From contig JAENZE010000007.1 of the NCBI GenBank assembly GCA_016841425.1, forward strand, positions 1 through 64,000: 64,000 bases of DNA. Direction: 5' to 3'. Position 1 is the stretch's first letter, and each line of letters starts with the position of its first letter. The stretch comes from Syntrophomonas sp. (GTDB lineage Bacteria > Bacillota > Syntrophomonadia > Syntrophomonadales > Syntrophomonadaceae). The notes beneath the pieces are model-generated. The model searched no databases, was not told the origin of the DNA, and saw nothing but the letters and a program-made list of their open reading frames with translations. Positions 7,330 to 16,124 of this stretch are shown one piece after another. The position numbers and the translations under genes are program-made.

Positions 7330-8826
7330 TTATGTTTGTTCTATGTTGTCATTGGCAGCCCTCTCCAATGATACAACGCCATTTTGGCCTACTAATCCCT
7401 TGATCATAGTCTCTATGTCAATACCGGAAACACTTGTTAACATCTCAGGAGCAGTTGCCATCAATGAAGTGACATAATTACTTACCCGAGCTGCCCCTTC
7501 TCCATTTCCGGTATCAACTACGGTAACCTTGTCGATAGAACGCAGGGGTTCGGCAATATTAGCAGCCATTTCAGGCAGCATTTTCACGATTATGTCCAGA
7601 ATAGCCGCCTGCCCGAATTTTTCAAACGCTTCGGCCAATTTTTCTTTTGCTTCCGCCTCAGCTAATCCCCGCAGACGAATAACCTCTGCTTCAGCCGTAC
7701 CTTTAGCACGTTCGGCATCGGCTATGGCCATTCCCTCCAGCCTTTTCTGTTCAGCATTGGCTCGAGCTTCTGCTTCTATTTTATATTGAATGGCATCTGC
7801 TTCCCTTAAACGCTTGGCTTTATCCGCCTCAGCCGCCTGCTCAACTGCATATCGGTCAGCATCCGCCTTTTTCATTACTTCCGCATCATACTGCTTCTGA
7901 CGGCGGTGTATTTCTTTATCCTGCAGGTCAATTTCTCGCTCTTTTCGGACCAGCTCAACCTTCATTTCTTCCTGTATTACATTTTGCCTGGACCGAGCCT
8001 GCTGAATACTATAAGCCTGGTCAGCTTCGGCCTTGGCAGTATCCTGTTCCTTTTTAAATTCTGCCACTTTCAGCTGCTTATCCTTTTCAGCTCCCGCAAT
8101 GTTCGTATCCCGCAGCAATTCTGCTTTTTGCCCTTCTTCATCTGCCAGCGCTTTCTTAATCCGAGCATCCCGAACAGCTTCTGCCTCTGCAATCTCAGCA
8201 TCTCTTTTGACTGCAGCAATCCTTGGTTTTCCCAGTGCATCCAAATATCCATGTTTATCCTTAACATCTTTAATAGTGAAGGATACAATTTGCAAACCCA
8301 TCTTTTTCAAGTCTTTGGCAGCCACTCCCTGAACTTCCTGAGCAAATTTGTCCCGGTTGCGGTACACTTCTTCTACCGTCATGGTACCTAAAATAGCTCT
8401 CAGGTGTCCTTCTAATACTTCCTGGGCTTCCAACTGCAGTGCTTCCTTGGGTTTGCCCAAAAATTGTTCTGCCGCAGTGGCTATGTCTTCTACCGAACCC
8501 CCGATTTTAATTATAGCTACCCCATCAGCAAGTACTGGCACCCCCTGCTCGGTGTAGACTTCAGGAGTAGATACATCAAGTTTCAGGGATAGTAATGAAA
8601 CAAATTCAGCCTGCTGAAAAACCGGCAGAATGAAGGCTCCTCCCCCCCTGATTATCTTCACCTTACGTCCAGACTCATCACTAAATACAAAACGGTTTCC
8701 CAGGAAAGACCCGGTGACCAGCATAGCTTCATCAGGACCAACTGTATTATATCGGGCCCAGAACGCCAATCCCAGTACAATAATAACTACAATGATAATA
8801 ACAGGTATACCTAAATATCCTGGCAT
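7330..8826 (-). CDS. floT: flotillin-like SPFH protein (FloT/YuaG family)
   Basis: A 498-residue protein. The N-terminal hydrophobic segment (IPVIIIVVIIVLGLAF) anchors it at the inner membrane face. The SPFH/PHB domain spans about residues 30-200, followed by a long Ala/Glu/Lys coiled coil with repeated AEAEA and EAEARANAEQ motifs typical of flotillins, and a C-terminal oligomerisation region. Flotillins scaffold ordered membrane microdomains. The gene ends an apparent pspA - nfeD - floT operon, like the B. subtilis yuaF-yuaG pair. Start ATG behind GAGGAGGG. Confidence 0.92.
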   Translation of the reverse strand: MPGYLGIPVIIIVVIIVLGLAFWARYNTVGPDEAMLVTGSFLGNRFVFSDESGRKVKIIRGGGAFILPVFQQAEFVSLLSLKLDVSTPEVYTEQGVPVLADGVAIIKIGGSVEDIATAAEQFLGKPKEALQLEAQEVLEGHLRAILGTMTVEEVYRNRDKFAQEVQGVAAKDLKKMGLQIVSFTIKDVKDKHGYLDALGKPRIAAVKRDAEIAEAEAVRDARIKKALADEEGQKAELLRDTNIAGAEKDKQLKVAEFKKEQDTAKAEADQAYSIQQARSRQNVIQEEMKVELVRKEREIDLQDKEIHRRQKQYDAEVMKKADADRYAVEQAAEADKAKRLREADAIQYKIEAEARANAEQKRLEGMAIADAERAKGTAEAEVIRLRGLAEAEAKEKLAEAFEKFGQAAILDIIVKMLPEMAANIAEPLRSIDKVTVVDTGNGEGAARVSNYVTSLMATAPEMLTSVSGIDIETMIKGLVGQNGVVSLERAANDNIEQT

Positions 8827-8843
8827 CTACTTAACCCTCCTCT

Positions 8844-9371
8844 TCATTCTTCATAGGGGAAAACATATAGAACATGATCCTTAACCTCTGCAACTACAAC
8901 TCTGCTTCCCATTGGCAAGCCTTCCCCGTCCAAACTCGCCGCAATTTGATTCGTGTTACCGGCACCAATACGTACCAACACTTCACCACAGCCATTCCCT
9001 GGCACAGGTATTACCACTTCGCCAATCTTTCCCACTAAATCTTGAACAGAATAGCCGATGGAATTCTCGCTGTTTTTCATGGGCCGGACATAAGCAAAAT
9101 ACACCAGTACCGACATTATCAAAGCACTTAATAATGAAAATAATGCCACCAGACCTGGAACCAGGGGAGTATACTGACTTAAAAGTATTCCGCTCCCTCC
9201 GAAAACCGTGATGCCTCCTACAATCACCATAGGATGAATAAAATCCACCCCATCGACTGAAATGGCATCAAAAATTCCATCAAACATATCGCCCAGCATA
9301 TCTCCAAAAATAAATGAAATTAATGCAAAAATAATACCCCCGGCCAGACAACCGCAATATAAATCAACCAT
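8844..9371 (-). CDS. NfeD-like membrane protein (YuaF/NfeD1b type)
   Basis: A 175-residue protein with three to four hydrophobic helices in the first ~100 residues and a C-terminal OB-fold (from about residue 107: DLVGKIGEVVIPVPG ... VVVAEVKDHVLYVFP). It lacks the ClpP-like protease domain of long NfeD, so it is the short form that pairs with flotillin. It lies 17 bp from the flotillin start on the same strand. Start ATG behind GGGGGGACGTTGGT. Confidence 0.85.
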   Translation of the reverse strand: MVDLYCGCLAGGIIFALISFIFGDMLGDMFDGIFDAISVDGVDFIHPMVIVGGITVFGGSGILLSQYTPLVPGLVALFSLLSALIMSVLVYFAYVRPMKNSENSIGYSVQDLVGKIGEVVIPVPGNGCGEVLVRIGAGNTNQIAASLDGEGLPMGSRVVVAEVKDHVLYVFPYEE

Positions 9372-9466
9372 ACCAACGTCCCCCCCCGGTGTATTTATAA
9401 ATGCCTATAGCCGGAACGGACATGGGGGCAACTATGAAAACCCCCAATTTGAGATTTACCATCTTA

Positions 9467-10141
9467 TTAACGCATATTATCACCTGCAATCCTCTCTTTA
9501 AGTTCAGCCAGTTCTTTCTCAATACTATCTTCACCCAGCGCTGACAGTTCTTCGTCCAGACTTCTATCTATACCCCCCAGCTCTTCCATTACTTGAACTT
9601 CAGCCTCGATTTGCCTGACTTTGTTTTCCATCTGATCAAAACTGCTCCTGGCTGTATTTTTACCCAAACCATCCTTTACTCTATGAATTCCTTGCCGAGC
9701 CTTTGCTGCCTGAGTCCGTGCTAACAGGGCATCTCTTTTACTCAGTAAAGAATCGTATTCCAGTTTCATCTGACGAAGTTGTGATTTGAGCATTTCCCCA
9801 GTAGCATAACTATTCTCATAAAAGCTCTTGTATTCCTCAGCTCTGGCCTGCTGCAGCTTTTTGTCCTGCAAAGCCTTCCTGGCCAAATCTTCTCTATTTT
9901 TTTGCAGGGCTTCCATGGCTTGAATTTCTCTTTTTTCTACCATGCTGCAAGCTTCTTCATATTGGGACTGCAGTTTGCGAACCGCAGCCAGGTGCCTGGC
10001 TACAGCACCTTCGGCATCTGCAATATCGTCTTCCATGTCTCTTAAGTACTGATTCGATAATTTAACCGGATCTTCAGCCTTATCTAGCAAAGCATGCATA
10101 TTGGCCCGGATATTATCGTTTATACGTTTAAATAAACTCAA
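9467..10141 (-). CDS. pspA: PspA/IM30 family membrane-stress protein
   Basis: A 224-residue, almost entirely helical coiled-coil protein. The N-terminus FKRINDNIRANMHALLDKAED matches the PspA/Vipp1 amphipathic helix, followed by DPVKLSNQYLRDMEDDIADA. These ESCRT-III-fold proteins coat damaged membranes and maintain the proton gradient. It lies upstream of nfeD and floT on the same strand, which suggests a combined envelope-stress unit. TTG start at 10141 with AGGGGG eight bases upstream. Confidence 0.92.
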   Translation of the reverse strand: MSLFKRINDNIRANMHALLDKAEDPVKLSNQYLRDMEDDIADAEGAVARHLAAVRKLQSQYEEACSMVEKREIQAMEALQKNREDLARKALQDKKLQQARAEEYKSFYENSYATGEMLKSQLRQMKLEYDSLLSKRDALLARTQAAKARQGIHRVKDGLGKNTARSSFDQMENKVRQIEAEVQVMEELGGIDRSLDEELSALGEDSIEKELAELKERIAGDNMR

Positions 10142-10378
10142 TACACTAACCCCCTTGGAATATTTATTGTTAATATTTTACATGGACAGTACATATTTCT
10201 ATAAATACTTCCATGGCATGATAAGCCCAGAAACAGAAAAATTCTTTGGTACTCCGCTTCAGCAGACTTTTCTGTTTATTTACTATCAAAATGCCTGGGC
10301 CAGAAGAGTTTTTCCTTCTCCACCAACTGCCAGAGAAAATAATAATCTGCGACCGGTCCCATGGTCAGCAGAGCAGTT

Positions 10379-10406
10379 TTGATTGCCCTAAAATCTTTGT
10401 TATAAT
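10379..10406 (+). promoter_or_regulatory. sigma-A promoter of the MoSto-like operon
   Basis: TTGATT, 16-bp spacer, TATAAT, about 50 bp upstream of the ATG at 10458, which follows GAAGGAGGAATAAGTC. Confidence 0.7.
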
Positions 10407-10457
10407 GATGGTAGCTTAAGCTGATTATGTAGGATTATGATGAAGGAGGAATAAGTC

Positions 10458-10661
10458 ATGTCTACGCCCATACTTTTTGTAAGAGAACGCAACCAGGTAG
10501 GTCAAGGAGATAAGAAACCTCGATTTGCAGTAGTAGGTGTTGTGGGAACCGATCTTAGAATCAATGTCAATCACATAAGAAAATCAGAACTTGAACAAAT
10601 AGTTAATAAAATCGATGGCGAGATAGTTTACCTGACCAGGGAAAAAGAAGACCAGGATTAA
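10458..10661 (+). CDS. small conserved-looking protein upstream of the MoSto-like gene
   Basis: A 67-residue soluble protein with a strong Shine-Dalgarno sequence and a clear promoter. It contains FAVVGVVGTDLRINVNHI and a charged C-terminus. I do not recognise the family. It is 32 bp upstream of the storage-protein-like gene and almost certainly co-transcribed, so it may be an accessory or subunit of that complex. The short beta/alpha content would fit a small binding protein; no metal ligands are evident. Confidence 0.7.
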   Translation: MSTPILFVRERNQVGQGDKKPRFAVVGVVGTDLRINVNHIRKSELEQIVNKIDGEIVYLTREKEDQD

Positions 10662-10693
10662 AGCAGAACTTAAGAAAGAAGAGGTAATAATTC

Positions 10694-11527
10694 ATGCCCC
10701 TGATTCGTGAAAGAGATAGCAAAAGGCTGCATATCAAGAGCAAATTAATGGGGGAATCCCTGGTGAGCAAAGGCTTTCTGAAATCCCTTGAATATGGTCC
10801 GCAATTCAGAGCCCTGCCGAATGTTAATATACTAAAAATCGGCGGTCAAAGTATTACCGACATGGGAGCTAAAGCAGTCCTTCCACTTATCAAAGAAATA
10901 GTAGAGAATATGCACCAGCATAAGATGGTAATCTCTACCGGGGGCGGCACCCGCTCCCGACATGTTTATGCTATTGCCATGGAATTGGGGATGCCAACCG
11001 GAATCATCGCCACCCTGGGCCAGAGTGTATCCGAGCAGAATGCTTTGATGATTTCAACCCTGCTCAACCCCTATGGAGGAATTAAAATAGGTCATGACGA
11101 TATTCCCAAACTGGCCGCTTACCTGAATCAAGGGTGCATCCCGGTAATACATGGTATGCCGCCATATGGGTACTGGGAACATCCTCCGGAAGAAGGACGG
11201 CTGCCTCCCAACCGCACTGATGTAGGGGCCTTCCTATTGTCCGAGGTTACCGGAGCTAAGCAATGTATATTTATTAAGGACGTTAACGGCCTGTACACGG
11301 ACAATCCCAAGGTCAACAGCAGTGCTGAATTTATTCCCCAAATCGGGGCCAGAGAGCTGATAGACAGGGATTTGGAAGATCTGGTGGTAGAACCCATGGT
11401 GCTAAAATCATTGCTGAATTCAGAAAACACCAAGCAGATCCAGATAATCAATGGAACTGTGCAGGGAAACATTACCCGAGCCCTAAACGGAGAACATGTG
11501 GGTACCATAATATATAAGGACAACTAA
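10694..11527 (+). CDS. molybdenum storage protein-like amino acid kinase-fold protein
   Basis: A 277-residue protein of the amino acid kinase superfamily. It closely resembles the Azotobacter Mo/W-storage protein subunits (MosA/MosB): ILKIGGQSITDMGAKAV, ISTGGGTRSRHVYAIAMELG, the loop MPPYGYWEHPPEEGRLPPNR, GAKQCIFIKDVNGLYTDNPK and the ending GNITRALNGEHVGTIIY. MoSto builds a cage that packs polyoxomolybdate clusters using ATP. Here there is one such gene rather than an alpha/beta pair, preceded by a 67-residue partner. A uridylate-kinase-like enzyme is the main alternative, but the MPPY loop argues for MoSto. A Mop-type molybdate-binding gene lies at 38.0 kb. Confidence 0.82.
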   Translation: MPLIRERDSKRLHIKSKLMGESLVSKGFLKSLEYGPQFRALPNVNILKIGGQSITDMGAKAVLPLIKEIVENMHQHKMVISTGGGTRSRHVYAIAMELGMPTGIIATLGQSVSEQNALMISTLLNPYGGIKIGHDDIPKLAAYLNQGCIPVIHGMPPYGYWEHPPEEGRLPPNRTDVGAFLLSEVTGAKQCIFIKDVNGLYTDNPKVNSSAEFIPQIGARELIDRDLEDLVVEPMVLKSLLNSENTKQIQIINGTVQGNITRALNGEHVGTIIYKDN

Positions 11528-11560
11528 AGTATTAACTTAATCAGACTGCAAATATAATAA

Positions 11561-11747
11561 GTCGGGTACCTGGTACCCAACTCACAGTGTTAATTAAGTC
11601 ATACCGAGCAAAAAAGTCCAAGAGCAAGGCATTAACGAGAGCCAGTGATTGAGGCGTACATAAGGTACGTTGATTGAACTGGCTTTCGTTAACAACGCAG
11701 CTATTGGGCTTTTTTGACGGTCTGAGTTGGGTACCTGGTACCCAACT
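11561..11747. repeat. ~185-bp long palindromic unit bounded by GGGTACCTGGTACCC
   Basis: Both ends carry the 15-bp palindrome GGGTACCTGGTACCC (11564-11578 and 11729-11743). The interior, about 11602-11722, is itself a long imperfect palindrome: ACCGAGCAAAAAAGTCCAA against TTGGGCTTTTTTGACGGT, and TTAACGAGAGCCAGT against ACTGGCTTTCGTTAA. It looks like a small non-autonomous mobile or structured repeat between convergent genes. Confidence 0.75.
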
Positions 11748-11784
11748 TATTTATACTAGTCTATACAGTTTCGCTCCCTTGTAA

Positions 11785-12852
11785 CTAAACTTCTTCTATC
11801 CAGCCAAACTTATCTTCGATCTCACCATATTGCATACCAGTCATAGTATCATAAATTTTAGCCGCATATTCTCCTATTTTCCCATCATTGATAGTTATAA
11901 CCTGGCCGTTCCAGTTCAGTTCTCCGATAGGAGAAATAACTGCCGCGGTCCCGGTTCCGAATGCCTCTTCCAGCTTGCCGCTGGCATGAGCATCGTACAA
12001 TTCCTGGATGGAAATCTGTCTCTCGGCGGTGGGGATTCCCCAGCTCTTGAGCAGTTCAATGCTGGAATCCCTGGTTATCCCAGCCAGAATACTTCCTTCC
12101 ACAGCCGGAGTAACTATTTCTCCATCTATCTTGAAGAACACATTCATGGTACCCACTTCTTCGATATACTTTTTTTCCACTCCATCCAGCCACAGAACCT
12201 GGGTATACCCTTTCTTCTTGGCTTCCACCTGGGCAATCAAACTGGCCGCATAATTACCGGGGGTCTTAGTATAACCCATTCCGCCTTTAACCGCCCGGAC
12301 ATAGTTGCTTTCTACATAAATCTTTACCGGATCGATCCCTTCCGGGTAATAGGCTCCCACCGGGGATAATATTATTATAAACTGATAGGTAAATGAAGGT
12401 CTTACCCCCAGATACGGGTCAGTAGATATAATAAAAGGTCTTATGTACAATGAAGTTCCTTCTGCTTCAGGAATCCAATCCTGATCTTCCCGGACTATCG
12501 CCTTAACCGCTTCTACTGCAAAATCAACGTCAAGAGGAGGAATGCACAGCCGTCCATTGGAAATATTGGCCCTTTCCATATTTTTGTGCGGTCTGAACAA
12601 CAGAATCCTACCATCCTTCGTTTTATATGCCTTTAGACCCTCAAATATAGCCTGCCCATAATGCAGTACCATCGTAGCAGGATCTAAAGAGAGCGGGGCA
12701 TACGGCACTATGCGCGGGTCATGCCACCCCTTGCCTTCCGTATAATCCATGATAAACATGTGATCGGTAAAATGATCCCCAAAGCCTAGATTGTTTTGAT
12801 CGGGTTTAACTTTAGGGGTCTTGGTTCTTTCTACTTTAATCTCCCAGGACAT
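11785..12852 (-). CDS. ilvE: branched-chain amino acid aminotransferase
   Basis: A 355-residue fold-type IV PLP enzyme. It shows GQAIFEGLKAYKTKDG near the N-terminus, FRPHKNMERANISNGRL and the PLP-lysine segment GMGYTKTPGNYAASLIAQ. It also has YIEEVGTMNVFF and the cofactor phosphate loop EEAFGTGTAAVISPIG. It interconverts Leu/Ile/Val and their 2-oxo acids with glutamate. The ATG at 12852 follows AAAGGGGAAGTGGAT; an upstream extension to 12942 has no support. I looked for a T-box specifier in the leader and found none. Confidence 0.93.
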   Translation of the reverse strand: MSWEIKVERTKTPKVKPDQNNLGFGDHFTDHMFIMDYTEGKGWHDPRIVPYAPLSLDPATMVLHYGQAIFEGLKAYKTKDGRILLFRPHKNMERANISNGRLCIPPLDVDFAVEAVKAIVREDQDWIPEAEGTSLYIRPFIISTDPYLGVRPSFTYQFIIILSPVGAYYPEGIDPVKIYVESNYVRAVKGGMGYTKTPGNYAASLIAQVEAKKKGYTQVLWLDGVEKKYIEEVGTMNVFFKIDGEIVTPAVEGSILAGITRDSSIELLKSWGIPTAERQISIQELYDAHASGKLEEAFGTGTAAVISPIGELNWNGQVITINDGKIGEYAAKIYDTMTGMQYGEIEDKFGWIEEV

Positions 12853-12952
12853 ATCCACTTCCCCTTTCTCGACAGATATATAAAGTCTAATATTTTCACA
12901 GCCAAAGTTCAATGTATTATCACAAATGCATACAGTATTCAAAAAACTGCAT

Positions 12953-12981
12953 GGGGACTAGAAGGACATTCTTACGTCCCC
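12953..12981. repeat. short hairpin of the GGGGAC family
   Basis: GGGGACTAGAAGGACATTCT is followed by TACGTCCCC. The outer GGGGAC/GTCCCC stem encloses an AAGGACATTCT loop, in the ilvE leader region. Confidence 0.55.
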
Positions 12982-13071
12982 TGTGTCCCGGCCAAAAGCC
13001 CCCCAGAGTTCTAACCATAATCATATCTCATATAATTTATAATTATATACTTGTATATCGTCTATGTTTAA

Positions 13072-13184
13072 TGGATACGGTTCCTTGGACACATTCTGTT
13101 TTTGCTCTTAGAGATAATGACTATACGACGCGTTTCCCAGTCATGATCAGGTTTTGCCCAAGATGAGTCAAAGGAACCATATCG
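13072..13184. repeat. 113-bp inverted-repeat element upstream of yedE
   Basis: GGATACGGTTCCTTGGAC at the left is mirrored by GTCAAAGGAACCATATCG at the right, with an inner ATGACT / AGTCAT stem. It resembles a paired version of the dispersed palindromes and occupies the gap between the divergent ilvE and yedE genes. The rest of 12982-13331 is AT-rich and shows no gene. Confidence 0.6.
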
Positions 13185-13331
13185 TTTTATCATAAATATT
13201 AGTTATATATTGTATTACTTTGAAGGATTATGATTATATGTGTAGAATGTTGCATTATTCAAATGATTTTTGTGAGGGGAGGGTTTTATTTTTTGGAGTG
13301 TATTCATAATGACTGATAGGAGGTTGCAGAG

Positions 13332-14384
13332 TTGAAAAATCAAAAATACCTGATAATTATTGCCGGTTTAGTTTTCGGAGCCCTGGCGGCCTATATGACT
13401 AAACTGGGAAATCCGGGAAATATGGGTGTCTGCGTAGCCTGTTTTTACCGTGATATTACTGGAGCACTGGGATTTCACCGGGCGGAGGTGGTGCAGTACC
13501 TGCGGCCTGAAATAATGGGCTTGTGCCTGGGAGCATTTCTTGCCGCCCTTTCTTTCGGTGAATTTAAATCCCGGGGCGGCTCAAACCCCCTGGTTCGCTT
13601 TTTACTGGGTATGTTTGTGATGATCGGTGCCCTGGTTTTCCTGGGCTGTCCAGTTCGTGCGGTACTAAGACTGGCGGGCGGAGATCTCAACGCCCTTTAT
13701 GGGATTGCCGGGATTATAGCCGGTGCGTTCCTGGGAATTTATTTCCTCAAACGTGGTTTTAATCTGGGTCGTGCAAATTCAACTTACACCATCGCAGGTT
13801 ATATAATACCAATAACTATGGTTGTTTTGTTAGTGTTTGCTATAATCCAGCCGCAATTTTTATTTACCAGCGAAACCGGTCCTGGCTCCATGCGCGCTCC
13901 GCTGATTATCTCTTTGCTGGTAGGTTTGCTAATCGGGTTCCTGGCTCAAAAGACCAGGATGTGCTTCGTCGGTGGCTGGCGGGATCTTTCACTGGTTAAA
14001 GATTCCTTTCTGTTCAGCGGCATAGCTGCTTTCTTTGTAGGTGCATTAGTGGTGAATTTACTAATCGGGGCAATAAATATTGGTTTTGAAGGCCAACCGG
14101 TGGCCCACACCAATGTACTGTGGAACTTCATGGGTATGGTACTGTGCGGACTGGGATGTACCCTGTTGGGTGGCTGTCCCCTGCGGCAGACAGTGCTCGC
14201 GGCAGAGGGTGATACTGATGCTGGAGTAACCATTCTGGGATTAATAGCCGGTGCTGCAGTAAGTCATAATTTCCTGCTGGCTTCCAGCCCCAATGGACCT
14301 GGCATAAACGGCCCAACCATCGTGATTATCGGTTTGATAATCGTATGTGCTATCGGTTATTTTATGAGTGAACAGCTGGACTAA
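13332..14384 (+). CDS. yedE: YedE/YeeE family membrane transporter, probably selenium or sulfur related
   Basis: A 350-residue polytopic protein with about nine to ten hydrophobic helices. It has the paired YeeE/YedE signatures: GNMGVCVACFYRD and FLGCPVRAVLRLAGGD in the first half, and KTRMCFVGGWRD and LLGGCPLRQTVLAAEGD in the second. Conserved Cys residues in this family pass thiosulfate (YeeE) or are associated with selenium metabolism (YedE). It heads a four-gene run with a DUF3343 protein, a kinase-fold protein and a CPxP TusA protein. TTG start at 13332 behind AGGAGGTTGCAGAG. Confidence 0.88.
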   Translation: MKNQKYLIIIAGLVFGALAAYMTKLGNPGNMGVCVACFYRDITGALGFHRAEVVQYLRPEIMGLCLGAFLAALSFGEFKSRGGSNPLVRFLLGMFVMIGALVFLGCPVRAVLRLAGGDLNALYGIAGIIAGAFLGIYFLKRGFNLGRANSTYTIAGYIIPITMVVLLVFAIIQPQFLFTSETGPGSMRAPLIISLLVGLLIGFLAQKTRMCFVGGWRDLSLVKDSFLFSGIAAFFVGALVVNLLIGAINIGFEGQPVAHTNVLWNFMGMVLCGLGCTLLGGCPLRQTVLAAEGDTDAGVTILGLIAGAAVSHNFLLASSPNGPGINGPTIVIIGLIIVCAIGYFMSEQLD

Positions 14385-14415
14385 ATATACTGCAAGATTC
14401 ACATTTAGGAGGTGC

Positions 14416-14976
14416 ATGAACTTGTTCTGGCCCAAAAAGAAAAACCGTAAAGCACTCCGCAATAAGTCTGAAGCAAAACAAGGTAAAGGTTTGGTATTAT
14501 TTGATACCGTAGAAGAAGCTATTAAGGCAGAAAAGCTGGTTACAAAGGCTGGATATGAATGCTGTCTGGTTGCTCCTCCCCCCTCCCTGCGTAAAGGCTG
14601 TGATGTGGCGGTAGAAATCAACCTGGTTGAACAGCCCGCTATAGAGAGGACTCTTCAGCCGGTGTCATATAATGAGGTGGTTCCCCTGGCAGGAAGCGCT
14701 CAGCTATTAGATATAGTTCAGGTTTTTGAATTCCCAGAGCATATAATGGTCAAGGCAGGTAATATGAAACTAACATTCGAAACCCAGAGTGGCATAATTG
14801 TTAATACCTCGGGAGGAGGCTGCCCGGACATTCCTTACCTGCATATAGAAATGATGGGAAAACACCTGGATGAAATTCCCCGCCCCCGGGATATAGGACA
14901 TACCTTGTGTGCTTTGATGCTGGATCGGGCAGTTGAAGGTGCCCGGGAAATCTGGGCGGAAGGGGGCACAGTTTAA
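14416..14976 (+). CDS. DUF3343-containing protein of the YedE cluster
   Basis: About 186 residues. After a Lys/Arg-rich start, the segment KGLVLFDTVEEAIKAEKLV ... CCLVAPPPSLRKGCDVAVE is the DUF3343 domain, a small fold often found next to YedE and sulfurtransferase genes. The C-terminal half contains VNTSGGGCPDIPYL and an HxLCALMLDRAV segment that I do not recognise. Several Cys residues could carry Se or S (inference). The start is either ATG 14416 or TTG 14422; AGGAGG at 14407 is closer to ideal spacing for the TTG. The upstream GTG at 14368 overlaps yedE and is unlikely. The stop overlaps the next ATG by one base. Confidence 0.75.
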   Translation: MNLFWPKKKNRKALRNKSEAKQGKGLVLFDTVEEAIKAEKLVTKAGYECCLVAPPPSLRKGCDVAVEINLVEQPAIERTLQPVSYNEVVPLAGSAQLLDIVQVFEFPEHIMVKAGNMKLTFETQSGIIVNTSGGGCPDIPYLHIEMMGKHLDEIPRPRDIGHTLCALMLDRAVEGAREIWAEGGTV

Positions 14977-15845
14977 TGTTGTTAATAGCGGGTATAATTC
15001 CCCGGGCTGATACCCCCCTGATTTATGGAACCGCGGCTAGACAAGGTTCCCTGCTGAGCATTGACGGATATGATATCCCCTCCGGTCAGGGAACAGCGGC
15101 TATGATAAGTGCTGCACTGGCAATGACAGAATATCTGCAGATAGACCCGCCCCGGGTAGTTATAGCAGGTGATATTGGTCGAGGAAACGGCAGCCGCTTG
15201 ATATACCAGTACTTAATCGAGCATTTAGCGGAAATTTCCCCCCGGGTGCTGGCCCTCCACTACTGGATGCCGGACCTGGAATTGATGCAAGAGCTTTATG
15301 AGCAGGTGCAGCTTTTAAACCCCCGGCCGATGTTGATTGCCGACGCAGCATCCATGTATGCAGCCAAAGCGGTCGGGCTGGCTTCCGGTTTTGATGTCTT
15401 TACCCCGGACTTGTCAGAAATAGCATTTCTGGCCGATGCCGAGGCTATTCACCCTGCTTATATCGATAAGCACCTGTTTGAATCCTGTGATGTGAATTCT
15501 ATTCCGGAACTTATTGCAGCAGCTTATCGCAACCAGGGAGCAGCTCGTTTTCTGCTGGTCAAAGGTGAATCAGACTTTATCGCTGATAAAAACGGGATAC
15601 TGGCATCAATCGATGGTCCTGATATCCCAGAATTGGAATGTATAGGAGGTACCGGTGATACTATAACCGGTATGTGTGCCGCGCTGATTTTCAGTGGAAT
15701 GGATATAGAAAATGCTCTAAAATTAAGTGCTCAGACCAACCGCGAGGCTGGTGCCATTAATCATACTACCCCGGCCACTAGAATTGAAGAAATTATCGCT
15801 CGACTTCCCGAAGTTTTCCGCAGCAAACTCAATCCAAGAGAATAA
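14976..15845 (+). CDS. ribokinase-like / NAD(P)H-hydrate dehydratase-fold protein
   Basis: A 289-residue ribokinase-fold protein. The motif ECIGGTGDTITGMCAALIFSG near residue 225 is the ATP-binding G-x-GDT motif shared by ribokinase-like kinases and ADP-dependent hydrate dehydratases. RPMLIADAASMYAAKA and VFTPDLSEIAFL are also consistent with the CARKD branch. The N-terminus replaces the usual sugar site with DTPLIYGTAARQGSLLSI. The substrate is unknown. Translational overlap with the DUF3343 gene and the YedE/TusA neighbours suggest a role in the same pathway rather than general NADHX repair. Confidence 0.7.
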   Translation: MLLIAGIIPRADTPLIYGTAARQGSLLSIDGYDIPSGQGTAAMISAALAMTEYLQIDPPRVVIAGDIGRGNGSRLIYQYLIEHLAEISPRVLALHYWMPDLELMQELYEQVQLLNPRPMLIADAASMYAAKAVGLASGFDVFTPDLSEIAFLADAEAIHPAYIDKHLFESCDVNSIPELIAAAYRNQGAARFLLVKGESDFIADKNGILASIDGPDIPELECIGGTGDTITGMCAALIFSGMDIENALKLSAQTNREAGAINHTTPATRIEEIIARLPEVFRSKLNPRE

Positions 15846-15874
15846 AGAGTAACCTTTATAAAGGAGGTAAGCAA

Positions 15875-16093
15875 ATGTCGGTTGAAATTGATGTTAGAGG
15901 TCTTTCCTGTCCCATACCGGTGGTAAAAACCAAGAGTGCCATGGAAAAGAATCCTGCCGAGACTATCATAGTATTGCTGGAGAGTGAAGTTTCCAAAGAA
16001 AATGTGCTGCGCCTGGCCGAAAATCAGGGTTATACCAGCAAAGTTGAGACATCCCAGCAGGAATACCGGCTGGTCCTGGAACCCAGCCAATAA
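15875..16093 (+). CDS. TusA/SirA family sulfur (selenium) carrier
   Basis: A 72-residue protein with the diagnostic GLSCPIPVVKTK motif, in which the CPxP Cys carries persulfide or selenide. It matches the N-terminal half of YedF, without the DsrE-like second domain. It lies 30 bp after the kinase-fold gene behind AAAGGAGGTAAGCAA and completes the YedE cluster, so it probably receives S or Se that enters through YedE (inference). Confidence 0.88.
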   Translation: MSVEIDVRGLSCPIPVVKTKSAMEKNPAETIIVLLESEVSKENVLRLAENQGYTSKVETSQQEYRLVLEPSQ

Positions 16094-16124
16094 CTCATGG
16101 GAACGTTTTTACTTGCAGCTGCGG

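Noticed and set aside
7906-8391. 161-codon plus-strand frame opposite flotillin
   Set aside because: Antisense shadow of the Ala/Glu coiled-coil codons.
12853-13331. T-box leader upstream of ilvE
   Set aside because: No T-box consensus or specifier-like stem found; the region instead contains inverted-repeat elements.
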